Source: Candidatus Poribacteria bacterium (lineage in GTDB: Bacteria; Poribacteria; WGA-4E; WGA-3G). From it: a DNA stretch of 35,328 nt. How positions within the stretch are numbered: the stretch's first letter is position 1; the number at the start of each line of letters is the position of its first letter. Below are positions 7,910-16,419 of the stretch, piece after piece. The position numbers were made by a program, and so were the translations under genes. The stretch covers positions 1 through 35,328 of the forward strand of contig JAPPFM010000060.1 in the NCBI GenBank assembly GCA_028821605.1, given 5' to 3'. Under the pieces are notes generated by a model. The model was not told the DNA's origin. It was given only the letters and a program-made list of their open reading frames with translations, and searched no databases.

Positions 7910-8725
7910 ATGTGTATCAGGAGTCTCTTACCGAAAACCATTATATTCCTTTTACTTTTTCTCGTGGGTTGTGGAGATGAAGGTTTGGTTGATCCGCACG
8001 GTGAAACAACGCTGCCACCCCCTGAGACAACAGGTTTCCATGCTGTCGATTTCCCAACGGCTACAGGCACCGCGTGGACTTATGTCAATGTTGATACCAA
8101 TCAGGAATTTACAGTCCGGGTTGAAGGCACGCGCGATATCAGTGGCACAACGCATCGACAGATGACGATTAGCGCACTTACGACTGAGAAGCCGGACGAG
8201 TTCACCCTTGAGGCTGTTGACCACTTGTCAGCGAATGCCTATTATTTGCGTTTGGACACCGAGTTTCATGAAGACTTCCCGTATCCGCTTTTAGCCACCT
8301 ACTTTTTCAAAACCCCGCAGGCGTTGATAGAATCCGCTTTCGACATTGTTCTTCCTATTGATAATCCGATATATCACCAAAAGCATTTCCCGCCGCGCCG
8401 TCTATGGGATTTTCCGCTGGAAGTCGGGAAAGAATGGGTCGTTTTTGAAAAGACCGTTGGCATACCTGTCACGGTCACACGCTATGTAGCCGGCAAAAAC
8501 GAACAGGTCACCGTTCCAGCGGGTAGTTACACTACTTATGTCGTTCATGAAGAGGTGGTTTACGGGGATAGCCCGGAACCGTCGGCTTTCTTGATTAGTC
8601 CGCCCGCAATTTATTGGATCGCGCCATCTGTTGGGATCGTCCAGTATCGTTACAGCCGTTACCGTGCCACTGCTGAACTTTTCTCACAAACCTTCGCTTT
8701 GAAGAGTGTTTATCTGCCTGAATAG
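7910..8725 (+). CDS. Putative lipoprotein of unknown function
   Basis: 271 residues from the ATG at 7910, chosen because a lipoprotein signal follows directly (KTIIFLLLFLVGC, Cys21) and GAGGGA lies 4 nt upstream. An earlier ATG at 7859 would translate the repeat sequence (ESFQFSVFSFQ) ahead of the signal peptide and is unlikely. The mature part starts with a Pro/Thr linker, then a beta-rich region opening with FPTATGTAWTYVN and ending in WIAPSVGIVQYRYSRY. I recognise no named family, although such segments occur in bacterial surface lipoproteins of similar size. It follows the metalloprotease by 50 nt and may share its transcript. Confidence 0.82.
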   Translation: MCIRSLLPKTIIFLLLFLVGCGDEGLVDPHGETTLPPPETTGFHAVDFPTATGTAWTYVNVDTNQEFTVRVEGTRDISGTTHRQMTISALTTEKPDEFTLEAVDHLSANAYYLRLDTEFHEDFPYPLLATYFFKTPQALIESAFDIVLPIDNPIYHQKHFPPRRLWDFPLEVGKEWVVFEKTVGIPVTVTRYVAGKNEQVTVPAGSYTTYVVHEEVVYGDSPEPSAFLISPPAIYWIAPSVGIVQYRYSRYRATAELFSQTFALKSVYLPE

Positions 8726-8729
8726 TTGT

Positions 8730-8762
8730 CAGTTATCAGTTTTCGGTTTTCAGTTATAAGAG
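8730..8762 (+). repeat. Heptamer-array repeat, copy C
   Basis: Four consecutive heptamers (CAGTTAT, CAGTTTT, CGGTTTT, CAGTTAT) followed by AAGAG, four nt after the stop of the lipoprotein gene. Same pattern as copies B and E. Confidence 0.85.
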
Positions 8763-8770
8763 ATTTCAGA

Positions 8771-8892
8771 TTTATAGTAAAACCCATAATTACCTATACA
8801 TCAACAAGAGGGCGAGGATACAATCCTCGCCAGCGGCGGTGGGTGTTTTGTGTTTTTTAAAGTGACCTCTTACTTTCGGGGTTTACTATAAT
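8771..8892. mobile_element. MITE-like palindromic element, copy 1
   Basis: About 122 bp bounded by TTTATAGTAAAA and GTTTACTATAAT, which are near-perfect inverted repeats. Inside is a hairpin GGCGAGG-ATACAAT-CCTCGCC (8811-8831) followed by AGCGGCG. A second element at 34826-34941 has the same ends, hairpin and AGCGGCG. It has no coding capacity. The 8726-9031 gap is otherwise filled by heptamer repeats. Confidence 0.7.
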
Positions 8893-9005
8893 CACACGTC
8901 TCTTGCTGATGATAGATGACTGATAGTTGATGACTATGAAAAGATACTTCACAACAATATATCCAAACTTGGCGTACTCCAGAAAGTGGTAAATTGTTAC
9001 AGCGT

Positions 9006-9045
9006 CCCTCTTAACCGATAACTGATAACCAATGACTGATAACTA
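9006..9045 (-). repeat. Heptamer-array repeat, copy D, covering a start codon
   Basis: On the minus strand this reads as a run of GGTTATC/AGTTATC-type heptamers ending in GGTTAAGAGGGA. The following gene takes its ATG (9032) and first codons (Met-Thr-Asp-Asn) from the array. Confidence 0.75.
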
Positions 9046-10264
9046 TTTGGCACATCGGAACGTTCCAATTACCATCATCGGTGGCGGAATACACGGTGTA
9101 GCGATTGCCATTCGACTGCTCCGTGACATGCCGACAGCAGCGAAATACCTCGCAATCCTTGACCGGCATCCGCAACCTCTGACCCAATGGCGATGTAAAA
9201 CGGAACGCCAAGGCATGACCTTTCTCCGTTCCCCTGCTGTTCATCACATTACGCCTGATGCGCTGGGTATCGTTGAATACGCGGAACGCCACAACCGAGC
9301 AAGCGAATTGGCACCGCCCTATTCACAGCCTTCTACCCAGCTCTTTTGGGATTTCTGCAACGGTGCGCTTTCCGAATTGGAGACGCGCAAGGTCTATTAT
9401 CGGTTTGATGTGGCAAAATTGCGATGGGACAAAGGCGCGGGAAAATTTCCGTTCCGCCTCATCTCAACGAATAATCAAGGGTTTCGGAGTCGTTGTGTTA
9501 TCCTTGCTATCGGGGCGGATGACTGTGCATACATGCCACCCGAATTCGCCCAATGGCAACGTCGGTATCCCGATAGGGTTTTACACGCCTCCCAGTTTAC
9601 AGTGAATTGTGAGGATGCGCGAGATAGTAAAGACAAAATTGTTATTGTTGGTGGTGGATTGACGGCAGGAACACTTGCGAAGAGCCTCAGCACACGCGGG
9701 CATAGTGTGGCACTAATTGCTCGGAAGCAGTTAAAAACGGAGCAATTCGATTTTCCGCCGGTGTGGTTAGGTCCGAAGGCACTCGCCGAGTTTGCGAGCG
9801 AAACCGATTTTCGGCAACGTTACGAGATAATTCAGCAGAACAGAGGGGAAGGGAGCATTACGCCTGATATTATGGAGGTGTTGCTGGATACTCCGAATGT
9901 TGACATCTATCCTGAGACCTATGTCCGCAATATCGTTGCGATGGGAGCGCGTCCGCAAACACAAAGGCTGCGGGTTGAGACAACGTGTGGTGTCATCGCT
10001 GACGTATCTCGCGTTATTCTCGCAACGGGATATCGATTTGACCTTCGTCGTTATGGATTTTTAAGAGAATTAATCACACAGCATCAAGTTCCACTTGTGT
10101 GTGGACTCCCGCGACTTGATACCGCTTTGCAACTCCAGCCAATTGAGAATCTATTCGGCTCCGGTACTATCGCGCAGCTCCAAATAGGTCCGGCTTCAGG
10201 CAACATCGCTGGTGCGAATCTTGCGTATGAACGCCTCCGGGAAAGACTATTTTCTCTGTTGTAG
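9032..10264 (+). CDS. FAD/NAD(P)-binding oxidoreductase (N-hydroxylating monooxygenase-like fold)
   Basis: 410 residues. An N-terminal dinucleotide fold carries GGGIHG (residues 17-22) for FAD. A second one has IVIVGGGLTAG from about residue 203 for NAD(P), and an ATG-type motif VILATGY lies at residues 329-335. LFGSGTIAQLQIGPASGNIAGANLA near the C-terminus closes the flavin site. This order matches the FAD-dependent family around lysine/ornithine N-monooxygenases and related uncharacterised flavoproteins; the substrate cannot be read from the sequence. The ATG lies inside a dispersed repeat and has no Shine-Dalgarno sequence, so a later start cannot be excluded, although GGGIHG is so near the N-terminus that the start must be close. 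It converges with the next gene, 22 nt apart. Confidence 0.8.
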   Translation: MTDNYLAHRNVPITIIGGGIHGVAIAIRLLRDMPTAAKYLAILDRHPQPLTQWRCKTERQGMTFLRSPAVHHITPDALGIVEYAERHNRASELAPPYSQPSTQLFWDFCNGALSELETRKVYYRFDVAKLRWDKGAGKFPFRLISTNNQGFRSRCVILAIGADDCAYMPPEFAQWQRRYPDRVLHASQFTVNCEDARDSKDKIVIVGGGLTAGTLAKSLSTRGHSVALIARKQLKTEQFDFPPVWLGPKALAEFASETDFRQRYEIIQQNRGEGSITPDIMEVLLDTPNVDIYPETYVRNIVAMGARPQTQRLRVETTCGVIADVSRVILATGYRFDLRRYGFLRELITQHQVPLVCGLPRLDTALQLQPIENLFGSGTIAQLQIGPASGNIAGANLAYERLRERLFSLL

Positions 10265-10286
10265 GAGCGATCTCCTGATTGCAACG

Positions 10287-11192
10287 TTACCTTGTTAGTG
10301 CATACGCGACAACGTTCATCCCCTGTTCAAATGCCCATTTTTGTTGCGCTTTATGATCAGGTTCGCAAATTCTACCTTCCCACGCGCAATTCAGGTCGCT
10401 CGGACAGAAATAGACAATTACGCGATCGTCGTCCATGATCGCCTCGTCGTAATCGGATACGTTGGGGATGCGCTTATCACCACCGAGGTACTCATCGTGT
10501 GCGTAGAGTGTGTGATAAATAGGGTGGCTCATCTCCAAGCGTTCAAATTTCTTTTCTGGATAGACCTGTCGCATCATCTGGTAGACATGCGGACGCAAGC
10601 CGCCGCGATAATTGTTGAGGCGTGCATCACAATCTTCAACATGGAGAAAGCCGCCACGTTCAAAATAATCTCTCAACTTTCGTATCTGTTCGGGAGAGAG
10701 CCGAATCCCGGTATGCCCCGTCATAAAGAGGAAAGGATAGGCGAATAACCCCTCATCGTCAATGTCAACGTATTGTGGATGCTCGCGCACTTCAACATCA
10801 ATCGTCGTATTTTTAGCGAGCTCTTTGGAGAACTGCAAATCCGATTGCCAGCGGTAATGGTTAACGATGTTCGTATACCAATCACCACCCGGATACTTGA
10901 GACGCACGAACGTGAACTTCTCGCCTGTCGGATTCATTTCAGGGTAATGATGTTCAATTATCCCGTATTGCGTGCCGTAGTGGAAATCTCGCGTAGCATC
11001 GTAAGGGATGTACTCTCGGAACCTCCATTGGGCATCTGCAGGCAGAATCACCTTACCTGCGGCGAGCGCGGAGGCAGCAAGTCCAACGGAGCCTTTGAAA
11101 AAGGAGCGTCTTGATAATAAATCTGACTTCGGTTCTACGCCAGATATAGGTTTCTTTTCGGTAGATTCGGGGATTCTACTGTTGTTTAACAC
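10287..11192 (-). CDS. DUF4159 domain protein with Tat signal
   Basis: 301 residues starting at GTG (11192), supported by GGAGGAG 8 nt upstream. A twin-arginine motif SRRSFFKG (R28-R29) and a hydrophobic Ala-rich segment form a Tat signal ending near ADA. The rest is a DUF4159 domain: FTFVRLKYPGGDW, PFLFMTGHTGIRLSPEQ, LRDYFERGGFLHVEDCD and HPIYHTLY. In other bacteria DUF4159 proteins are secreted or membrane-linked and often lie near AAA/MoxR and vWA genes; no such genes are adjacent here. The function is unknown. Tat export suggests it folds before export, perhaps with a cofactor (inference). Confidence 0.88.
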   Translation of the reverse strand: MLNNSRIPESTEKKPISGVEPKSDLLSRRSFFKGSVGLAASALAAGKVILPADAQWRFREYIPYDATRDFHYGTQYGIIEHHYPEMNPTGEKFTFVRLKYPGGDWYTNIVNHYRWQSDLQFSKELAKNTTIDVEVREHPQYVDIDDEGLFAYPFLFMTGHTGIRLSPEQIRKLRDYFERGGFLHVEDCDARLNNYRGGLRPHVYQMMRQVYPEKKFERLEMSHPIYHTLYAHDEYLGGDKRIPNVSDYDEAIMDDDRVIVYFCPSDLNCAWEGRICEPDHKAQQKWAFEQGMNVVAYALTR

Positions 11193-11276
11193 GGTTTTTT
11201 CTCCTCCTATTCCGACCTATTCGTTTCGTTGTTAGGCGTATTCATCGTGCTGGAGGCGGGGTCTCAGATTTCTGCC

Positions 11277-11735
11277 TCAATCTTCCTGCTCAATTTTTCG
11301 CACTTGTTCAATTTGCTTTATGATCATATCAATACTTGGCATCGGACGTTTATGTCGATCTACAGAATAATCGCCGGTAAGCGGTTCGCATTGTGAGAGA
11401 AACCGCGAGAAACCAACGGGACCAAGTTCATCTTTAAGATATGCAATGCCGAGTTCATAAACCTCAATATCTGTCATCTTTTGAGTAGTCCCTTGACAAG
11501 AAGCAACTGCCCATTTTTTCCTGCGTGGCTGTTCTGTCTCTTGGACCTTCTGGATTTCTTTTATGATCGTATCCATATCTGGTTGGGATAGTTTATGCCG
11601 ATTTACGGAGTAATTACCCTCGCCCGGATCGCTTTGCCAAAAGAAACGCATCATTCCAGCGGGACCGAGTTTATCGATGAGGAGTTCAATACCGAATTCA
11701 TAAATTTCGAGGTCTGTCATTTCTCGCACGTCCAT
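11277..11735 (-). CDS. Small protein with two tandem ~60-residue repeats; possible antitoxin-like
   Basis: 152 residues made of two copies of one module: residues ~7-65 (DLEIYEFGIELLIDKLGP, GNYSVNRHK, DTIIKEIQKVQ) and ~87-146 (DIEVYELGIAYLKDELGP, GDYSVDRHK, DMIIKQIEQVR). Single-module relatives of this kind occur beside PIN-domain toxin genes in cyanobacteria and similar bacteria (from memory, not checked). Here a broken PIN frame overlaps its 5' end, which supports an antitoxin or partner role. A weak GAGGTGAGG precedes the ATG. The doubling suggests fusion of two tandem copies. It is probably cytoplasmic. Confidence 0.75.
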   Translation of the reverse strand: MDVREMTDLEIYEFGIELLIDKLGPAGMMRFFWQSDPGEGNYSVNRHKLSQPDMDTIIKEIQKVQETEQPRRKKWAVASCQGTTQKMTDIEVYELGIAYLKDELGPVGFSRFLSQCEPLTGDYSVDRHKRPMPSIDMIIKQIEQVRKIEQED

Positions 11736-12003
11736 TTCTAATTACCTCACCTCGCAATTCTTCTGTTTCAGTCAGTAGAACGGTCTGATTTGCGCGAGTT
11801 AATAGCGATTTTATTTTTAGATATTGGGCAAAATTAAGGTTTCTGCCAACTTCAATTTCTAAAACTTTACTAACAACCCACTCCCATTGACCAGACCGAA
11901 AAGTGTCAAGAATTGTATCAATAGCTTCCGTTTCACGGCAGACTCGAGTTTGCGTTTGGTCGTCAAAAAAACGGCTCAGGCAGCATGTATCAAGATAGAT
12001 TTT
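11698..12003 (-). pseudogene. Broken VapC-like PIN-domain toxin gene
   Basis: Read on the minus strand from about 12003, the frame gives KIYLDTCCLSRFFDDQTQ, then CRETEAIDTILDTF, WEWVVSKVLEIEV, SLLTRANQTVLL and TEELRGEVIR, and stops at 11698. This is the N-terminal two thirds of a PIN ribonuclease, with the first catalytic Asp (YLDT) and the Glu of ETEAI. No ATG, GTG or TTG lies in frame between the upstream TAG and the domain, and the C-terminal part with the conserved ALDALH-type Asp is missing. The break joins the frame to the duplicated small gene downstream, which it overlaps by 38 nt. It is very likely inactive. Confidence 0.75.
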
Positions 12004-12133
12004 CCAAATTTGAGTGCCAATTTGCCCGCTTTTTGTCCCTAATCCGCTTTTTTCATTTTGAAGAATGTAGATTTTTTCGATATCTATCTACGATAATCAA
12101 TTGTGTCTGAAGTATCCTTAACTCTATTATAAC

Positions 12134-13537
12134 TCAAAACTTTGAAAAAATCAAGATTGCATCCGAAATTGCGCGTCCTTGTTGTCTTGGCATTGGGCGA
12201 ACCCGACGATTTCCGCGGGCAGACCTCGTATTCCGCCCTGCTCGTGCCCTTTCTGGTATCGGTTTGCCACGCGAAACCCGTTGCGGTTGATCTCTTTCTG
12301 GTATCGGTTTGCCACGTGAAATCTGTTGTGATTTATCCCCAGGACGAGGCTTGGTGGAGTCCTCCTGCTTGACACTCACGATCTCGTCTCGAATGACTAA
12401 CATTGATGAACCACCGCCATCAAGATTAAGCGCATCCGTGGCACCCCATTCCAAAAAGAGTTCGGCGAGCCGCGGTAGCATAACGCCGCGTCGAACACCT
12501 GCTCCTGCTGCTGTTATTGTCACAAAGAGGAGTGTCCCATCTGCCTTTTTACCGACTGCCGTGCGCGGATGCCAAAAACTGTGAAAGGCTTGATCAAACC
12601 CTTCACGCTCGTAGGATGCCGTTGAAGGCGCAAACCCATCCTGCAGTAGCAACGGACCGCCGCCGATAATATGCGCAAAACTCGCCCATAAATCACTATC
12701 CCCGACGCGTTCAGGAACAATTGTCTCACGAATCTGAACTGAATCACCTTCTGCTGTATGTGATAAGAGTTCACCGCGCTTTCTACCACTTGCAGAGAGG
12801 ACATAACCATCTGCAGGGATACGCGAACTGCCCTGTCTATTGTTTATGCCGGTTACTTTATCATTTCTCACAACGACTTCTGCGCCGTCCGGCATTGTCA
12901 AGGTCACTACGTGGAAATGCGGACGATAAATCACCAATTCGTTTCTACCGCGTTCCCTGTTCATACCGTCAATTGGCAATGTGCTTCCGTCCGGTAAGAC
13001 GAGTTCTTGCCGTAGAGCAATCCTATCAATGTACGCTTCGATTTTTCCGTCAACAGTTCGGAGTCCAATCACTGCTCTACCTTGTTCCGGTTCGCTGACC
13101 CATTCTCCATCAATTTTCAACGCGCCAACAGACTCTCCACGGAACGTCCCTGACATCTCAAAGAAACCACCATTTATCGCTGCGAGTGCCTTGTGCCGCC
13201 GCGCAAGCGATACCAACGATTCTGTCCCGATACCCGCGCTCAGCGCACGGTATGGACGGATGTCTACAGCATCTGGTGACACCGCAAGGATATTCGTTAG
13301 CACACCGTTGTCTTGTATCTGTTGATGTACAATCCCTCGCGCAACGGATTTTGTCACATCCGTCCGTTCGGGATCCGCAAAGGAACGGAAATAGTCGGTT
13401 ATTTTGCTGAACTGAACTGTTTGTCCTAACCGAATACCGATACCGAAGATCAGCAGAAAGCCAACGATTGTCCATGTGCGCGGATAGCGTTTGATGAAAC
13501 GGAAACATCGCCGTCCTAAATAGGTAATATCAAACAT
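12134..13537 (-). CDS. Phosphodiester glycosidase (NAGPA-domain) family protein, membrane-anchored
   Basis: 467 residues. A short cytoplasmic N-terminus with Arg/Lys precedes one membrane segment (about residues 23-39, WTIVGFLLIFGIGIRLG). The outer part is an NAGPA domain (DUF2233 type) with AINGGFFEMSG at about residue 120, IIGGGPLLLQDG, HPRTAVGKKADGTLLFV and the signature ALNLDGGGSSMLV near residue 373. Members hydrolyse exposed N-acetylglucosamine phosphodiesters or related exopolysaccharide and wall structures. The last ~75 residues are a basic low-complexity tail with SRGKPIPER twice and many Arg, unlike normal family ends. The stop lies within this odd region, so the tail may be a later extension. 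It could bind nucleic acid or anionic polymer (inference). Confidence 0.84.
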   Translation of the reverse strand: MFDITYLGRRCFRFIKRYPRTWTIVGFLLIFGIGIRLGQTVQFSKITDYFRSFADPERTDVTKSVARGIVHQQIQDNGVLTNILAVSPDAVDIRPYRALSAGIGTESLVSLARRHKALAAINGGFFEMSGTFRGESVGALKIDGEWVSEPEQGRAVIGLRTVDGKIEAYIDRIALRQELVLPDGSTLPIDGMNRERGRNELVIYRPHFHVVTLTMPDGAEVVVRNDKVTGINNRQGSSRIPADGYVLSASGRKRGELLSHTAEGDSVQIRETIVPERVGDSDLWASFAHIIGGGPLLLQDGFAPSTASYEREGFDQAFHSFWHPRTAVGKKADGTLLFVTITAAGAGVRRGVMLPRLAELFLEWGATDALNLDGGGSSMLVIRDEIVSVKQEDSTKPRPGDKSQQISRGKPIPERDQPQRVSRGKPIPERARAGRNTRSARGNRRVRPMPRQQGRAISDAILIFSKF

Positions 13538-13625
13538 TTTTTAATTATTCCTTGCGGTTCGGTGAGGTGGGTTCTGGGGTTTGACGTTGATTTCCGTAGA
13601 GCTGCAGAAACGCCCAAGCAAACCC

Positions 13626-13742
13626 CTCCACTACGTTACGGACTACGCGATTAGGTTTAAGATTCTTCACAAGTTGGATAATTGATGTTGTGTGAGTCCT
13701 ATCTAAAAAGTTTCAAAAACCGTAGCACGTAACGAAGTGGAG
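13626..13742. repeat. 22-bp imperfect inverted repeat, 117 bp overall
   Basis: The arm at 13626-13647 (CTCCACTACGTTACGG then ACTACG) is matched in inverse orientation by 13721-13742 at 19 of 22 positions. The loop is ~73 nt with no coding signal. It may be a small non-autonomous element or a structured RNA between purB and the NAGPA gene. Confidence 0.55.
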
Positions 13743-13785
13743 TGCGGATTTAAGGAACGCACGCTAAAGTCTAAACGCATGAAGT

Positions 13786-15189
13786 TTAACCGCAAGGTAA
13801 ATTAAAAATCCGTTTCTCCCATTCATCGCATGTCGCGTGGGTACGCCGGACCGAGGCACCGATGTAATTCGTTGGATCACGCAGTGCTTCGCGCTGTGGT
13901 TCTGTCAACTTGTTGAGGAATGGACGGAACGTCTCATCTTCCCACAGCAGCGTTGTCAGACTCTTTCCGGTTTGGTGTACTTGTCCGATTAACTTCCGAG
14001 TATGATCATAGGCATCGGGAAATCCGTAATACGCCATCAGTAAATAGATAGGTTCCGCAATCGTGTCCTCTGCACTCAGCGCGAGGTTGTGCTGCATGTT
14101 ATCTGCCTTCACATCCATCTCCTCCAATGCACGTTGAAGTCGATAGATTGAATAATCGAACGCCGTAAACAGTTCCGTCAGGAAACGACTTGATGCCGAA
14201 TTCGTCAGGTCGCGTTGATGTTCTAAAATGCTATCCATAAAAACGGTCTGCATACGTGGCACAAACGCTTTCCACAGGCTTTTGATGTTCTCATAAGCCT
14301 CTGGATTTACTTTGTGGGGCATTGTCGATGAACCGACTAACTGTGGGTTATATTTCCTGCCGACCTCTGCGATTTCGGTGCGGTAGAGGTGACGCATATC
14401 GTCTGCGAAGTTCGCAAGCACGGTGTACGCTGCTGTAATCTGATATGCCAGATCAGAGATGAATTCCGGTTCGACACACTGTGTTGACGTATGCGTATCG
14501 GACGGCTTCAAACCGAGCAGTGCGAGGAAATCTGCTTCAATTTGTTCGGGGTGTTCGTGAATCAGTGTAAGTCCGTTGAATGCGCCGACTGCCCCTGAGA
14601 ATTGTCCACGGAGGTTTTGCCCTGCTTTATGAATCTCTTCAATTCGGGTGCCGAGACGACTGATGTAGAGTGCCAGCGAATAACCGAAGGTTGTCGGTTC
14701 TGCGTGTTGACCGTGTGTCCTACCAATTTGTACCGTGTCTGCATGCTCGCGCGCCAGTGCAATGAGTTGCTGCTCCAAAGCAACCAGATCGGGAATGATG
14801 ACGTTTTCGGTGAGTGCTTTGAACCGCAACGCGGTGGCGGTATCCAAGATGTCCGCAGAGGTGGCAAACAGATGGACATACGGACGTGCTTCGGGACTAA
14901 TCTTCCGCCGAATTACATTGACGAGCGAACGGATGTTATGTCGAATGCGAGACTGTTCTTCGTAGACCTCTTCTGCTGTTACGAGGTCCACCGCTGCTTC
15001 TACCTCATCAGCGATAGCAGAATCGCAGACACCGTAGTTTGCCAAAGTGCGTACCAGTGCCGCCTCCACTTTTGCCTGAGACGTGACGTAACCTGCCTCA
15101 GAGACATAGGGCAGCAACCGTTTCATAAAGTCTGGATCGCTGCCGTAGTATCTAAAGTCCAGTGGACTGACGGCTTCGTAAAGTTCCAT
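13786..15189 (-). CDS. purB: Adenylosuccinate lyase
   Basis: 467 residues, near the usual size of 430-475. It catalyses two steps of purine synthesis: release of fumarate from SAICAR to give AICAR, and from adenylosuccinate to give AMP. It is a homotetrameric cytoplasmic enzyme of the fumarase/aspartase superfamily. The superfamily signature GSSTMPHKVNP (residues 286-296, with the flexible catalytic Ser loop) is intact. QIGRTHGQHAEPTTFG (around residue 158) carries the active-site His, and the N-terminal DFRYYG segment is typical. AACGGAG lies 10 nt upstream of the ATG. It has its own promoter at 15251-15279. No other purine genes are nearby. Confidence 0.96.
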   Translation of the reverse strand: MELYEAVSPLDFRYYGSDPDFMKRLLPYVSEAGYVTSQAKVEAALVRTLANYGVCDSAIADEVEAAVDLVTAEEVYEEQSRIRHNIRSLVNVIRRKISPEARPYVHLFATSADILDTATALRFKALTENVIIPDLVALEQQLIALAREHADTVQIGRTHGQHAEPTTFGYSLALYISRLGTRIEEIHKAGQNLRGQFSGAVGAFNGLTLIHEHPEQIEADFLALLGLKPSDTHTSTQCVEPEFISDLAYQITAAYTVLANFADDMRHLYRTEIAEVGRKYNPQLVGSSTMPHKVNPEAYENIKSLWKAFVPRMQTVFMDSILEHQRDLTNSASSRFLTELFTAFDYSIYRLQRALEEMDVKADNMQHNLALSAEDTIAEPIYLLMAYYGFPDAYDHTRKLIGQVHQTGKSLTTLLWEDETFRPFLNKLTEPQREALRDPTNYIGASVRRTHATCDEWEKRIFNLPCG

Positions 15190-15250
15190 AAAATATCTTC
15201 TCCGTTAGAATAGAGAGAGCTCCACTCTTTCATCGTTATTTTTATTTTCA

Positions 15251-15279
15251 ATTATACATGCGATTTAGGGCGATGTAAA
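15251..15279 (-). promoter_or_regulatory. Sigma70-type promoter for purB
   Basis: On the minus strand: TTTACA (15279-15274), 17-nt spacer, TATAAT (15256-15251), about 62 nt upstream of the purB start. No purine operator or riboswitch was recognised in the leader. Confidence 0.75.
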
Positions 15280-15338
15280 GCGTTTTGTTTTCTTATAGTG
15301 GCGGTTTCCAAATTTCTGCTTATTTAGTAAACCCTTAA

Positions 15339-15722
15339 GTCGAACTCACGTTAAATTGCATACTTGATTGGATGCAAACTGCGGACCTCCTTCATAGTAG
15401 ACTTTTAGAGAAGTTTGATACCATTGTCCTTGAAACATTGAACCTTGATGGCATGAAACGGCTTTGGGGTCGTAAAGTCTCCGATCTTGGGTTCTACCAG
15501 CTCGTTGAGATATTGAAGTATAAGTGCAGTAAACATAAGCGTCTCCTCATTCAAATCGGTCAGTGGACGGCTACAACGAAACCGTGTAGCGATTGTGGAA
15601 ACCACAACGAAACTCTAACACTCTCTGATAGGCAGTGGACATGTTCCGAATGTGGCTCTCACCACGATCGAGACATCAACGCTGCGATAAACATTTTGCG
15701 GGCAGGGATAGCCACAACATAA
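15339..15722 (+). pseudogene. tnpB: IS200/IS605-type TnpB (OrfB), C-terminal remnant
   Basis: The frame is open from 15339, with the first ATG at 15372. It keeps only the C-terminal ~116 of about 400 residues of TnpB, the RNA-guided nuclease of IS605-like elements. FDTIVLETLNLDGM holds the RuvC-II Glu, CSDCG and CSECG form the intact zinc finger, and HDRDINAAINI is RuvC-III. The N-terminal recognition lobe and RuvC-I Asp are absent, and no left IS end or tnpA was found, so the element is 5'-deleted and cannot cut DNA. Its right end survives to about 15851. Confidence 0.87.
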
Positions 15723-15851
15723 ATGTGATATGCCTGAGACTCGACTCAGAATTTCAGGGAAATGCCCGCAGGTGGAGCAGACGTAAGACGTTCAACCTCT
15801 GGAAGAATGCTAACTGCTACGAAGCCGAAGCCCCTACCTTTAGGTAGTGGG
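15640..15851 (+). ncRNA. Candidate omega-RNA region and right end of the IS605 remnant
   Basis: In IS605-type elements the TnpB guide RNA comes from the tnpB 3' end and the transposon right end, with the guide just beyond the end. Here the sequence after tnpB shows GAAGAATGCTAACTGC, GAAGCCGAAG and a terminal hairpin CCCCTACC-TTTA-GGTAGTGGG (15831-15851), the expected layout. Bases from about 15852 on would be the guide. Whether it is transcribed is unknown. Confidence 0.4.
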
Positions 15852-16287
15852 TGCTATCACCACTCCAAATGCTGTCACTCGCCGTTCGCTTGAAAAGACC
15901 AGAAACCTGCTAAGAGGTGTAGAAGAACAGGAAGAACTTCGTTTATTGGATCAGTTGAGAATGGAAGATCCTGAGGCTTGGGTAAACGGTATGCGTGCCG
16001 TACTCATTGAAAGGCATGGGGACATTCCAGAAGTTAAAACGATTATCAATTTTATGCGAAAATTGGAACTGGAGTTACCGAGAACAGACAAGGAGTGCCA
16101 CGCTTATATTAAGGCATACGAAGTTATCCACGGTCGTACCGGTAATTCCTTGCCTTACGTATTCTATGCTATGCTTGAAGCGGTGAACCAAGTAAGGCGT
16201 TTGGGGTCGCTCCAGAGGCTGGAAAAATACCGGGAGGCAAGAGAAAATGGTATTTCGTTCTATGATATAGACTGGGATGATGAGTAG
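15847..16287 (+). CDS. Hypothetical protein whose open frame begins inside the IS605 right end
   Basis: 146 codons are open from a GTG at 15847 within the terminal IS hairpin; in-frame ATG codons follow at 15961 and 15991. The product is charged and helical (EEQEELRLLDQLRMEDPEAW, then MRKLELELPRTDKECHAYIKAYE) and ends in YDIDWDDE. I do not recognise a family; it has no signal peptide or membrane segment. No good Shine-Dalgarno sequence precedes any candidate start. Either the IS insertion removed the native 5' end, or the true gene starts at 15961 and is intact. The even amino acid composition suggests a once-functional gene. Confidence 0.5.
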   Translation: MGAITTPNAVTRRSLEKTRNLLRGVEEQEELRLLDQLRMEDPEAWVNGMRAVLIERHGDIPEVKTIINFMRKLELELPRTDKECHAYIKAYEVIHGRTGNSLPYVFYAMLEAVNQVRRLGSLQRLEKYREARENGISFYDIDWDDE

Positions 16288-16419
16288 CACGCAATTTTTG
16301 AGTTGAACCAATTTAGAATCCAAAAAAGGACCTACCAGTTACTTATCTAATCAGGGCGAATCCAAAAAGCGCGCCTACCTGTAGAGGTCTGCAAGTCTTT
16401 ATATTCACTACAACCCATT

